Assembly (NCBI GenBank): GCA_025963955.1
Contig: JAOPZU010000018.1
Span: 1-6,120 of the forward strand
Source of the DNA: Solirubrobacterales bacterium
GTDB lineage: Bacteria; Actinomycetota; Thermoleophilia; Solirubrobacterales; Solirubrobacteraceae
DNA: 6,120 nucleotides
Direction: 5' to 3'
This document shows, piece after piece, positions 1-5,327 of this stretch. The position numbers were made by a program, and so were the translations under genes. Positions within the stretch are counted from its first letter, which is position 1. Each line of letters begins with the position of its first letter. The notes beneath the pieces were generated by a model. That model was not told the origin of the DNA, ran no database searches, and worked only from the letters and a program-made list of their open reading frames with translations.

Positions 1-783
1 GCCCCGGCCCCGGTCCCGGTCGCTCCGGCGACCGCTTCGGCGCCCGTCCCCCAGACGCTCGTGTGGTCGGACGAGTTCAACGGCCCGAAGGGCGTAGGCC
101 CGGACCCGGCCAAGTGGGATCTGATGACGGGTGACGGCTGGGGCAACGGCGCGGAGCTGCAGACGTACACCGCCTCCCCCGCGAACGCGTCCACCGACGG
201 CGCGGGCAACCTGGCGATCACGGCGCGGCGCGAAGCCGGCGTCGGGGCCCACGGCATCACCTCCGCCCGCATGGAGTCCCGCGGCCACTACGACTTCACC
301 TACGGCCGCCTGGAAGCGCGGATGAAGATGCCGGCGGGTAAAGGGCTGTGGCCCGCCTTCTGGGCGATGGGCACCGACATCGACACGGCCGGCTGGCCCG
401 GCAACGGCGAGATCGACGTCACCGAGGTCCTGGGCCAGGATCCCGCCACGACCTACGCCCACATCCACGGGCCGGTGGGCACGGCCGGCGCCGACTACGC
501 GTGGGGCAAGGCATTTACCGCCCCCACCTCGCTGGCCGACGGCTTCCACACCTACGGCGTGCTCTGGAGCCCCGGCGTGATCCAGTGGACGCTGGACGGC
601 GCGGTCTTCGCGACGGTCCGTAAGGCCGACTTGCAGCCCGGTCAGGGCTGGGTCTACGATCATGCCTTCTCCCTGCTCCTGAACCTCGCGGTCGGAGGGG
701 CCCAGTCGTGGCCGGGCGCGCCGGATGCGTCCACCCCCTTCCCGGCCTCGATGCTCGTGGACTGGGTGCGGGTCTACCAATAG
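1..783 (+). CDS. Secreted GH16 family endo-beta-glucanase (laminarinase-like), 5' partial
   Basis: The reading frame is open from the first base, so the true start lies upstream; 260 codons are visible before TAG at 781-783. The first 20 residues form an Ala/Pro/Val-rich stretch (APAPVPVAPA...), typical of a linker after a signal peptide, and then the GH16 jelly-roll begins at LVWSDEFNG. Counting from the first codon, visible hallmarks are GWGNGAELQTYT near 46-57, the strand YGRLEAR-MKMP before LWPAFWAMG, and the catalytic motif EIDVTE at residues 137-142 (nucleophile E137, D139, acid/base E142). The beta-bulge form of this motif is that of laminarinase/beta-1,3-glucanase-type members. The C-terminus MLVDWVRVYQ is the standard end of a GH16 domain, so no module follows. 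GH16 enzymes cleave or transglycosylate beta-1,3/1,4-glucans or galactans outside the cell. Its position beside a glycan assembly operon suggests trimming of the exported polymer; the exact substrate is not readable from sequence. Confidence 0.93.
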   Translation, partial: APAPVPVAPATASAPVPQTLVWSDEFNGPKGVGPDPAKWDLMTGDGWGNGAELQTYTASPANASTDGAGNLAITARREAGVGAHGITSARMESRGHYDFTYGRLEARMKMPAGKGLWPAFWAMGTDIDTAGWPGNGEIDVTEVLGQDPATTYAHIHGPVGTAGADYAWGKAFTAPTSLADGFHTYGVLWSPGVIQWTLDGAVFATVRKADLQPGQGWVYDHAFSLLLNLAVGGAQSWPGAPDASTPFPASMLVDWVRVYQ

Positions 784-786
784 GAG
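782..786 (+). promoter_or_regulatory. Ribosome binding site of the 79-aa gene
   Basis: AGGAG lies 6 bases before the ATG at 793 and overlaps the TAG stop codon of the GH16 gene. It is the best Shine-Dalgarno sequence noticed at any start in the window. It fixes the start of the small gene and implies co-transcription, with ribosomes re-initiating after GH16. Confidence 0.75.
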
Positions 787-792
787 AAGACG

Positions 793-1032
793 ATGGGTGC
801 GTTGGATCGCGAGGTGCTCCTGCACAGCCGCAAGCTCGGGTCCGACGCGGTCTACCGCCTCCTCCGCGAGGACATCGGGGAGGGCACGGTCCTTGTCGAG
901 GTGATCACCGCACCCGGTCTTCCCGCCGGCCTGCAGATGCGGATCAGCGCCGACGCGGCAGCGGCGATGCTGGCCGAGGAGAAGCCCGCAAGCGGTAGAT
1001 TCTGGCGTCGCGGCTCGACCGCCAGAGCGTGA
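793..1032 (+). CDS. Small hypothetical protein (79 aa), downstream partner of GH16
   Basis: I do not recognise this family. The start is well supported: ATG preceded by AGGAG at 6 bases, 9 bases after the GH16 stop. The 79-residue product has no signal peptide or membrane helix, so it is probably cytoplasmic. Its first part is charged and helix-like (LDREVLLHSRKLGSDAVYRLLRED), followed by a beta-type stretch (GTVLVEVITAPGLPAGLQMRI), then SADAAAAMLAEE and a basic tail. The pattern resembles a small alpha/beta fold. The last 89 bases overlap the 3' end of the convergent membrane-protein gene on the other strand; the tail after about residue 65 is low-complexity and may be non-essential. The frame is the same as GH16, separated only by the TAG codon. 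It could be an expression-coupled accessory protein; a spurious call is less likely given the ribosome binding site and tight spacing. Confidence 0.68.
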   Translation: MGALDREVLLHSRKLGSDAVYRLLREDIGEGTVLVEVITAPGLPAGLQMRISADAAAAMLAEEKPASGRFWRRGSTARA

Positions 1033-2686
1033 ACTCGGGGGAGGCGGCCACCGCCCGTTCGAGATCGTCGAGCGCGCCGGCCGGAGCGAGCCCGAGGGTC
1101 GCGGCCCAGCGACGCTCAAGTGACGAGAACGCGAGGTAGCCGTGCGGCGAGTAGCCGCGGATCCGGGTCATGACCAGCGGCAGGTCAGCTGCCCCCAGCG
1201 GGCGCGACCGGAGGGCGGGGCCCTCGAGGAGGTTGGGCGCGGCGTCGCCCTGCGGACCGGCGAAGCGGTCGTAGGTGGCCCCGACGCGCAGCGGGAACCC
1301 GGGCCCGGCCAGCATCAGCACCGAGCCCGGCGGCGCGTGGGAGTAGAAGGCATCGCTCACGGCGACCTCTGCGGGCGAGACGAGGTTGAGCTCGCTGGCG
1401 CCGAGGGACGCGGCGACCGACAGCGTCGCCAGCGCGGCACAGGCTCCCAGCGCCACGGCCGACCGCCGGCGGGTCGCCGGCAGCGACGCGACGCCGGCCG
1501 CCACGAGGATCGCGCAGCCCGGGGCTGAAAAGAGGATCACCCGCAACGTCGCCTCTCCGCCATAGTCCTGCCCGAAGAGGACGGCGAACGGCGCAAAGGC
1601 GATCACGAGGGCGGTGAGCGCGAGGCGGCCGTGTCCGGTGCGGCGCAGCCGCCACGCCGAGAGCAGGGCGCCGCCCCAGGCCAGCACGCTGAGCAGCTGC
1701 CCGGCGTGGGCGTTGAGTTGCTTGCCCGCGACCGGCGCCGCGCCGTAGGGGCCGGCGTGCCGCAGGTTCTGCAGCGGGTCGAAGCTCGTCAGGAGCGTGA
1801 AGTGCTCGGAGACGTAGCCGGCGTTGAGCACCAGGAACCCGAGGGTGAGCGCCCCCATCGCGAGGAGGATCGGCCAGGCGCGCACGAGCCCGAAGAGGGT
1901 CAGGGCCCCAACCTGGGCCAGCAGCGCGTACGGCGTGAGCTGGTGGCTGATGACGATGGCGACGTCGAAGCCGAGGATGAGCGCAGCGGTCCCCCGGAGC
2001 CGCCACGCCGCGGGCGTCCCCCCCGCCTCGGCGCCCGGCGACGCGGTGAAACCCAGGCCGGCCAGCACGGCCAGCAGCAGCGCGAGGGACAGCGCCGACG
2101 CGGCCGCCTGCGGCGCGAAGTACGTCTGCCCGACCCAGTTGATGAGCACGAAGACGAGGGCCGCGAAGGCCGCGGTCCGCTCCTGGCGGGTGAGGGTCCA
2201 CGCGAGCGCCGCCACGAGCAGGGCGTCGATCGCCATGAACAGCGGCTCCGTCCACGCCGCCCACGACACGGGGTTCGGCAGTCCCGCGACCCGCCCGAAC
2301 GCCGCCGCCAGGGCGAAGAAGCCGGGCCAGCGGCTGTAGATGTCGGCGCCAGGATCGATGCGGCCGCGGGCCTCGATCAGCCGCGTGACGCCGATGTGCT
2401 TGTAGGTCCAGGGGTACTGCGGCACGTCGGTGATCGCCGGGATCGTCGCGTACAGGACGAGGACGACCGCCCCGATGTAGCCGGCCAGCAGCCAGCGGTT
2501 GGCCGGTTCGGGGCCCCAGGCCGCGAGAACCGTTCCGCTGACGAGCAGCACGAGGGCGCCGTACCACGCAGGCCCGAGGGCGGGCAGCAACCCGTACTGC
2601 CCGAGGTCCCCGATGTTGATGCCGGGGAGCGCGAGCGCCCACAGCACCAGGCCGGCGGGCAACAGCCCGCGGGTGGCGAGCTTCAC
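944..2686 (-). CDS. Polytopic membrane protein with C-terminal soluble domain, GT-C/polymerase-like
   Basis: 580 residues, starting at GTG 2686-2684, which overlaps the TGA of the upstream gene (GTGA). The frame is open further upstream to 2794, but that stretch is Arg-rich, lies inside the preceding gene and is not helix-like, so it is excluded. About 12-13 hydrophobic segments are visible (roughly 5-22, 42-58, 66-85, 122-135, 149-165, 171-187, 195-213, 232-247, 252-268, 272-290, 330-345, 356-371, 382-428). Residues about 430-570 form a soluble domain, presumably extracytoplasmic, ending in a basic Pro/Arg tail. The loop after the third helix carries TDVPQYPWTYKHIG (87-99) and DIYSRWPGFFAL (115-126), and WVGQTYFAPQA and SHQLTPY follow at 184-194 and 247-253. 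These look like signature motifs of large integral membrane proteins of actinobacterial polysaccharide loci. The architecture fits a GT-C glycosyltransferase or glycan polymerase using a lipid-linked donor, but the reaction is inference. It is the last gene of the four-gene operon. Confidence 0.85.
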   Translation of the reverse strand: MKLATRGLLPAGLVLWALALPGINIGDLGQYGLLPALGPAWYGALVLLVSGTVLAAWGPEPANRWLLAGYIGAVVLVLYATIPAITDVPQYPWTYKHIGVTRLIEARGRIDPGADIYSRWPGFFALAAAFGRVAGLPNPVSWAAWTEPLFMAIDALLVAALAWTLTRQERTAAFAALVFVLINWVGQTYFAPQAAASALSLALLLAVLAGLGFTASPGAEAGGTPAAWRLRGTAALILGFDVAIVISHQLTPYALLAQVGALTLFGLVRAWPILLAMGALTLGFLVLNAGYVSEHFTLLTSFDPLQNLRHAGPYGAAPVAGKQLNAHAGQLLSVLAWGGALLSAWRLRRTGHGRLALTALVIAFAPFAVLFGQDYGGEATLRVILFSAPGCAILVAAGVASLPATRRRSAVALGACAALATLSVAASLGASELNLVSPAEVAVSDAFYSHAPPGSVLMLAGPGFPLRVGATYDRFAGPQGDAAPNLLEGPALRSRPLGAADLPLVMTRIRGYSPHGYLAFSSLERRWAATLGLAPAGALDDLERAVAASPEFTLWRSSRDARIYRLRASPRPASPLPRRR

Positions 2687-3048
2687 GGCGTGGCGGCCGG
2701 GCCGGTGTCGTCCAGAGCGGTGCGCAGGTCGGCCGCGAGCAGGGCGGCTGCGCCGGCGGCGAGAATCGCGGCCAGCAGCACGGGGTGCCACCAACCGGTC
2801 ACGGCGGCGAGGGTGGCGAGCCCGATCTCCAGCGCGATGCTCAGACCGATCGCCACGCCGACGGAGACGAGGAGGTCGGTGGCCGGCCGCAGCCGGGTGA
2901 GGATGGCCGCCCCGGGGACCAGCAGCCCCGTGGCCAGGACCGCGAGGGGGCGGGCCAGCGGCACGTCGGCGGCGACGACAAGGACCGTGACGGCGAGCAG
3001 CCCGAGCAGGGCGAGGTCACGCCTGACGCGAGCCCGTCCCTCGGTCAT
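2683..3048 (-). CDS. Small four-helix membrane protein, function unknown
   Basis: 121 residues beginning at ATG 3048-3046, which overlaps the TGA of the upstream glycosyltransferase as ATGA; its own TGA overlaps the GTG of the next gene. A short basic N-terminus (MTEGRARVRRD) precedes four hydrophobic segments at about 11-28, 33-51, 58-82 and 88-106, and the C-terminal tail is short and acidic to neutral. The pattern LLVPGAAILTRLRPATDLLVSVGVAIGLS recalls the first helices of DUF1616-like or other large polysaccharide-locus membrane proteins, in which a PG..L.R motif is followed by a helix with SVGLS. It may therefore be a separated N-terminal membrane module that works with the large membrane protein encoded immediately downstream. 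No catalytic residues are apparent. The 4-base overlaps on both sides support it as a real gene. Confidence 0.8.
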   Translation of the reverse strand: MTEGRARVRRDLALLGLLAVTVLVVAADVPLARPLAVLATGLLVPGAAILTRLRPATDLLVSVGVAIGLSIALEIGLATLAAVTGWWHPVLLAAILAAGAAALLAADLRTALDDTGPAATP

Positions 3049-4280
3049 GCGCGCGCGAGGCGCCTCGCTCCGCGACGGCTTCTCAGGTAGGCGAACGGTC
3101 CCACGAGCATGCCGGCGTACTCCCAGCGATCGAGCCCCCGCGGATACTCGGCGGTCTTGCGTTCGTTCTTGCGCGAGTCCGGGTCCCGCAGAAACCGCAG
3201 CCCGGCGAGAGCCCGCCCGGCGATGGCGCGGGCGTGGCCGGTCAGCACGAACTTGGTGAGCACCGCGGACAGGCCCAGACCGTAGCGAAAGACCTCGCTC
3301 CGCAGACGCGGAGCGGTGTCCGGGTGGCGGTGCCAGAGCATCGCCGCCGGCTCGTAGACGATCGCGTGACCGGCGAGCAGGACGCGCACGAAGAGGTCAA
3401 GGTCCTCGGCGCCGCAGGCCACGGTCCCGGCCCCGAGGGCGGTGTCGAAGCCACCCAGGGCGCGGGCGGCGGGCACGCGCATCGCGGTGTTCGCGCCGGA
3501 CCCGAACTCCCCGGCGGCGTAGGGAAACAGGGGTGAGGTTGGTTCGTCGGCGCGGAAGACGCGGCGGGTGAAGCCCTTGCCGAAGCCCGCGTACTGTTCG
3601 AGCAGCACCTGGGACGGGGTCTCCAGTTCGGCGGGCATGATCAGCCCGGTCACGCATGCCGCAGCGGGCTCGGCGTCGAACGCAGCCCGGAGCCAGCCGG
3701 CCCAGCCGCGGGACACCAGGACGTCGTCGTCGGTGAAGGCGATCAGCTCGCCGCGGGCGGCGGCCAAACCGGCGTTTCGCGCCCATGAGAGGCCCTGACG
3801 CGTTTCCTCCACGTAGCGGACGCGGGGATCATCGCCGAAGGCCTGCGCGAGGGCCGCGCGGACGCCCGACTGGATGGGGCGGTTCTCGACCACGATGACC
3901 TCGCTCACCGCGGGGCGGCAGGCCAGGACGGAGGCCACGGTCTCGCAGACTGCGGCGGCGCAGGCACACGTGGTGACCACGACGCTGATCGCGCTCTCCC
4001 CTTCCGGGTCCGGAGCGGGCTGGTCGCCCGGCGCCGGGGACCCGGCGAGCAACGGGCCCAGCGCGCCGCGAACACTCTCGGCTCGCAGCAGCCCGGCCCC
4101 GGGGACCGCGGCCATGGTCACGGTGCCGAGCGGGCGGCCCTCGCGTGTGGCCACGAGCATTGCCGTGCGGTACGGCTCGCCGTCCCGCGTGAGCGCGACG
4201 TCCTCGACCGCGTCGACGTCGACGGCTCGGATCGCCGCCGGTGCGAGCAGCGGCGTGGGCGCAGCGACGTCGGCCCTCAC
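3045..4280 (-). CDS. GT2 family glycosyltransferase with N-terminal accessory module
   Basis: 411 residues from GTG 4280-4278, overlapping the preceding TGA (GTGA); there is no Shine-Dalgarno sequence, consistent with coupling. Two parts are visible. Residues 1-95 form an extra module (IRAVDVDAVEDV..., then PYRTAMLVATREGRPLGTV) of a kind placed before GT2 domains in actinobacteria. From about 97 comes the GT-A fold: ISVVVTTCACAAAV as first strand, VIVVENRP near 128-135, RQGLSWARNAGLAAARGE (161-178), the DXD metal and nucleotide-sugar motif TDDDV (183-187), acceptor-site region GSGANTAMRVP (260-270), and GAEDLDLFVR with E292/D293 as candidate catalytic residues. After about 330 a hydrophobic, amphipathic stretch and a basic tail suggest peripheral membrane binding. 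GT2 enzymes invert the anomeric centre and transfer sugar from a nucleotide or polyprenyl-phosphate donor. An odd feature is three Cys (105, 107, 112) in the first strand-helix loop, where TRDRP-type residues are usual. Donor and acceptor are not deducible. Confidence 0.92.
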   Translation of the reverse strand: MRADVAAPTPLLAPAAIRAVDVDAVEDVALTRDGEPYRTAMLVATREGRPLGTVTMAAVPGAGLLRAESVRGALGPLLAGSPAPGDQPAPDPEGESAISVVVTTCACAAAVCETVASVLACRPAVSEVIVVENRPIQSGVRAALAQAFGDDPRVRYVEETRQGLSWARNAGLAAARGELIAFTDDDVLVSRGWAGWLRAAFDAEPAAACVTGLIMPAELETPSQVLLEQYAGFGKGFTRRVFRADEPTSPLFPYAAGEFGSGANTAMRVPAARALGGFDTALGAGTVACGAEDLDLFVRVLLAGHAIVYEPAAMLWHRHPDTAPRLRSEVFRYGLGLSAVLTKFVLTGHARAIAGRALAGLRFLRDPDSRKNERKTAEYPRGLDRWEYAGMLVGPFAYLRSRRGARRLARA

Positions 4281-5095
4281 GCGGCGAGCGTCAGCAGGCG
4301 CGGTTCGGCCGGCGCGCCCCAGTCGGCCAGCAGGTGCGACCCGGCCGAAGAACGCTCAAGCTCCTGGAAGCTCGGACGCCAGTCATCCTCGGGGGCTCCG
4401 GCGGCTGCACGCACCCGCTCGCGCAGGATGGTGCGCAGGACGCGGCTGCCGTCCCGCAGCGCGTTGAGCTTGCTGACGCCGAACTGCCGCTCGTGCTCGA
4501 CAGACGGCACCTCGCGCACGTCGTGCCCGGAGAGCGCCATGCGGACGTTGATGTGGGTCTCGACCTCAAAGCCGTCGCAGGTGACGTGCATGTCGTCAAG
4601 GCAGTGGCTCCAGAACGCGTTGTAGCCGTAGCAGAGGTCGGTGTACTTCGACCCGAAGAGGAGGTTGACCGTTGAGTTCAACACCGCGTTGCCCGCCCGG
4701 CGGAGCGGCGTGATGTCCGCGCTGTGGCCGCCGAGGGCGAAGCGCGTGCCCTTGGCGAAATCCGCCCCTGCCAGCAGCGTGGCCAGAAAGGCCGGGATCT
4801 CCCGCGGGTCGGTGGAGCCGTCAGCGTCGAGCATGACGATGATGTCGCCGCTGGCGGCGGCGAAGCCGCAGGCCAGGGCGTTGCCTTTCCCGCGGGCACT
4901 CTGCAGGATGATCCGCACGTCGGGGCACAGCGCCTGGGCGACGGCGATCGTGTCGTCGGTGGAGTGGCCGTCGACGATGATGAGCTCATCCACGCAGGCC
5001 GGGATGAGCGGGAGGACGTGCGGCAGGTTGGCCGCCTCGTTCAGGGTGGGGATGACGGCGCTGACGCGCACCTTGTTGTTCGAGAGGTCTCGCAT
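4277..5095 (-). CDS. GT2 glycosyltransferase, DPM1/polyprenyl-phosphate sugar synthase-like
   Basis: Modelled as 272 residues from ATG 5095-5093 (MRDLSNNKVRVSAVIPTLNE). AGGG stands 6 bases upstream, and the GT2 fold begins 10 residues in. An in-frame ATG at 5152 would add 19 low-complexity residues and has no ribosome binding site, so it is the less likely alternative. Motifs (numbered from 5095): VSAVIPTLNEAANLP (11-25), IIVDGHSTDDT (39-49), ARGKGNAL (67-74), the DXD motif LDADGS (89-94), AKGTRF (114-119), YGYNAF (156-161) and EVETHINVRM (177-186), followed by HERQFGVSKLNALRDG. This is the signature order of dolichyl-phosphate mannose/glucose synthase-type GT2 enzymes, which transfer a sugar from a nucleotide donor to a polyprenyl phosphate at the inner membrane face. 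No membrane helix follows, so it is a soluble or peripheral form. First gene of the operon, probably supplying a lipid-linked sugar or an early residue. Confidence 0.92.
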   Translation of the reverse strand: MRDLSNNKVRVSAVIPTLNEAANLPHVLPLIPACVDELIIVDGHSTDDTIAVAQALCPDVRIILQSARGKGNALACGFAAASGDIIVMLDADGSTDPREIPAFLATLLAGADFAKGTRFALGGHSADITPLRRAGNAVLNSTVNLLFGSKYTDLCYGYNAFWSHCLDDMHVTCDGFEVETHINVRMALSGHDVREVPSVEHERQFGVSKLNALRDGSRVLRTILRERVRAAAGAPEDDWRPSFQELERSSAGSHLLADWGAPAEPRLLTLAA

Positions 5096-5152
5096 GTTGA
5101 TCCCTGTAGTTCCGGGTCCACCGGAACGCGTCCGGGGCTTGAGCTTCGTCAT
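5096..5152 (-). other. Alternative N-terminal extension / leader of the first GT2 gene
   Basis: This stretch is open in the GT2 frame from an ATG at 5152 and would encode 19 basic, Gly/Thr-rich residues (MTKLKPRTRSGGPGTTGIN) without any recognisable feature. No Shine-Dalgarno sequence precedes 5152, whereas ATG 5095 has AGGG at 6 bases. If the weak promoter at 5155-5183 is used, the transcript would begin near 5148 and this stretch would be an untranslated leader. Confidence 0.4.
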
Positions 5153-5154
5153 CC

Positions 5155-5183
5155 AGTGTGGACGACCGTTGTAGGTGTCTCAA
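5155..5183 (-). promoter_or_regulatory. Candidate promoter of the glycosyltransferase operon
   Basis: Read on the - strand, TTGAGA (5183-5178; 5 of 6 matches to a -35 box) is followed after 17 bases by CACACT (5160-5155; 3 of 6 to TATAAT, keeping A2, A4 and T6). Spacing is ideal but the -10 is weak. It would place the transcript start near 5148, favouring translation from ATG 5095. Confidence 0.3.
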
Positions 5184-5194
5184 TCGGTCATTTG

Positions 5195-5216
5195 TCGAGA
5201 AACGTTTAGCTCTCGA
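5195..5216. repeat. Inverted repeat TCGAGA-N10-TCTCGA enclosing AAACGTTT (candidate operator)
   Basis: Perfect 6-base arms TCGAGA (5195-5200) and TCTCGA (5211-5216) flank a 10-base spacer, and the 8-base palindrome AAACGTTT (5200-5207) is nested in it. Arm centres are 16 bases apart, about one and a half helical turns. It lies in the AT-rich core between divergent genes, where a dimeric repressor or activator could control both. The short arms mean chance cannot be excluded. Confidence 0.35.
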
Positions 5217-5218
5217 AT

Positions 5219-5226
5219 CTTTAAAG
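5219..5226. repeat. Palindrome CTTTAAAG in AT-rich core
   Basis: This perfect 8-base AT-rich palindrome follows the inverted repeat by 2 bases. It may be part of a -10 region for the flippase or a second half of a composite operator. Such AT-rich motifs are uncommon in sequence this GC-rich. Confidence 0.25.
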
Positions 5227-5246
5227 TGCGTTTCTGGCGTGTAGGC

Positions 5247-5256
5247 GCGACGTCGC
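5247..5256. repeat. Palindrome GCGACGTCGC upstream of flippase
   Basis: A perfect 10-base palindrome sits 36 bases before the possible GTG start at 5292 and 72 before ATG 5328. It could be a protein-binding site near the flippase promoter. In GC-rich DNA such a match can also arise by chance. Confidence 0.22.
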
Positions 5257-5327
5257 CGCTGCCCCGGACAGCATCGCCTGCGTTCGCTAGCGTGCGCGGC
5301 GTCTCAGCCCTGACCGCACCCCACCTG

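Larger units (their letters stand above)
5153..5291. promoter_or_regulatory. Divergent intergenic regulatory region with AT-rich core
   Basis: This is the only clearly non-coding stretch in the window, lying between the start of the minus-strand operon and the flippase. Positions about 5181-5235 are strikingly AT-rich for this sequence (ATTTG, AAACGTTTAG, GAATCTTTAAAG), while the flanks return to high GC. Several short palindromes lie inside. Both outward units must be transcribed from here unless the promoters are inside coding sequence, so the region probably holds two promoters and a shared operator. No RNA gene or riboswitch fold was recognised. Confidence 0.65.

Noticed and set aside
781..792. 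Possible stop-codon readthrough joining GH16 to the in-frame 79-aa gene
   Set aside because: The TAG is followed by an independent AGGAG/ATG start, and the GH16 domain ends exactly at its usual C-terminus. In-frame placement is expected one time in three.
1135..1165. Near direct repeat GTAGCCGTGCGGCGAGTAGCCGCGG
   Set aside because: It encodes a YSPHGYL segment of the membrane protein on the other strand. The repeat follows from repeated Tyr/Gly codons rather than a regulatory or mobile element.
1185..2642. Second long minus-strand frame of 485 codons
   Set aside because: It is a shifted frame of the large membrane-protein gene. The translation is Arg/Pro/Ala-rich with no membrane helices, whereas the chosen frame shows regular helices.
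2687..2794. Upstream extension of the large membrane-protein gene to 2794
   Set aside because: It would add 36 Arg-rich residues and overlap the preceding gene by over 100 bases. The GTG at 2686 makes the GTGA overlap seen at the other junctions.
1631..3259. Long open frame of 542 codons on the + strand
   Set aside because: It lies antisense to three minus-strand genes with clear motifs and 4-base junctions. Its product is Arg/Gln/Gly-rich low-complexity without folds, typical of a mirror frame in GC-rich DNA.
4241..4675. Plus-strand frame of 144 codons opposite the GT2 genes
   Set aside because: It is a mirror of two glycosyltransferases with intact DXD motifs. It has no ribosome binding site and no recognisable domain.
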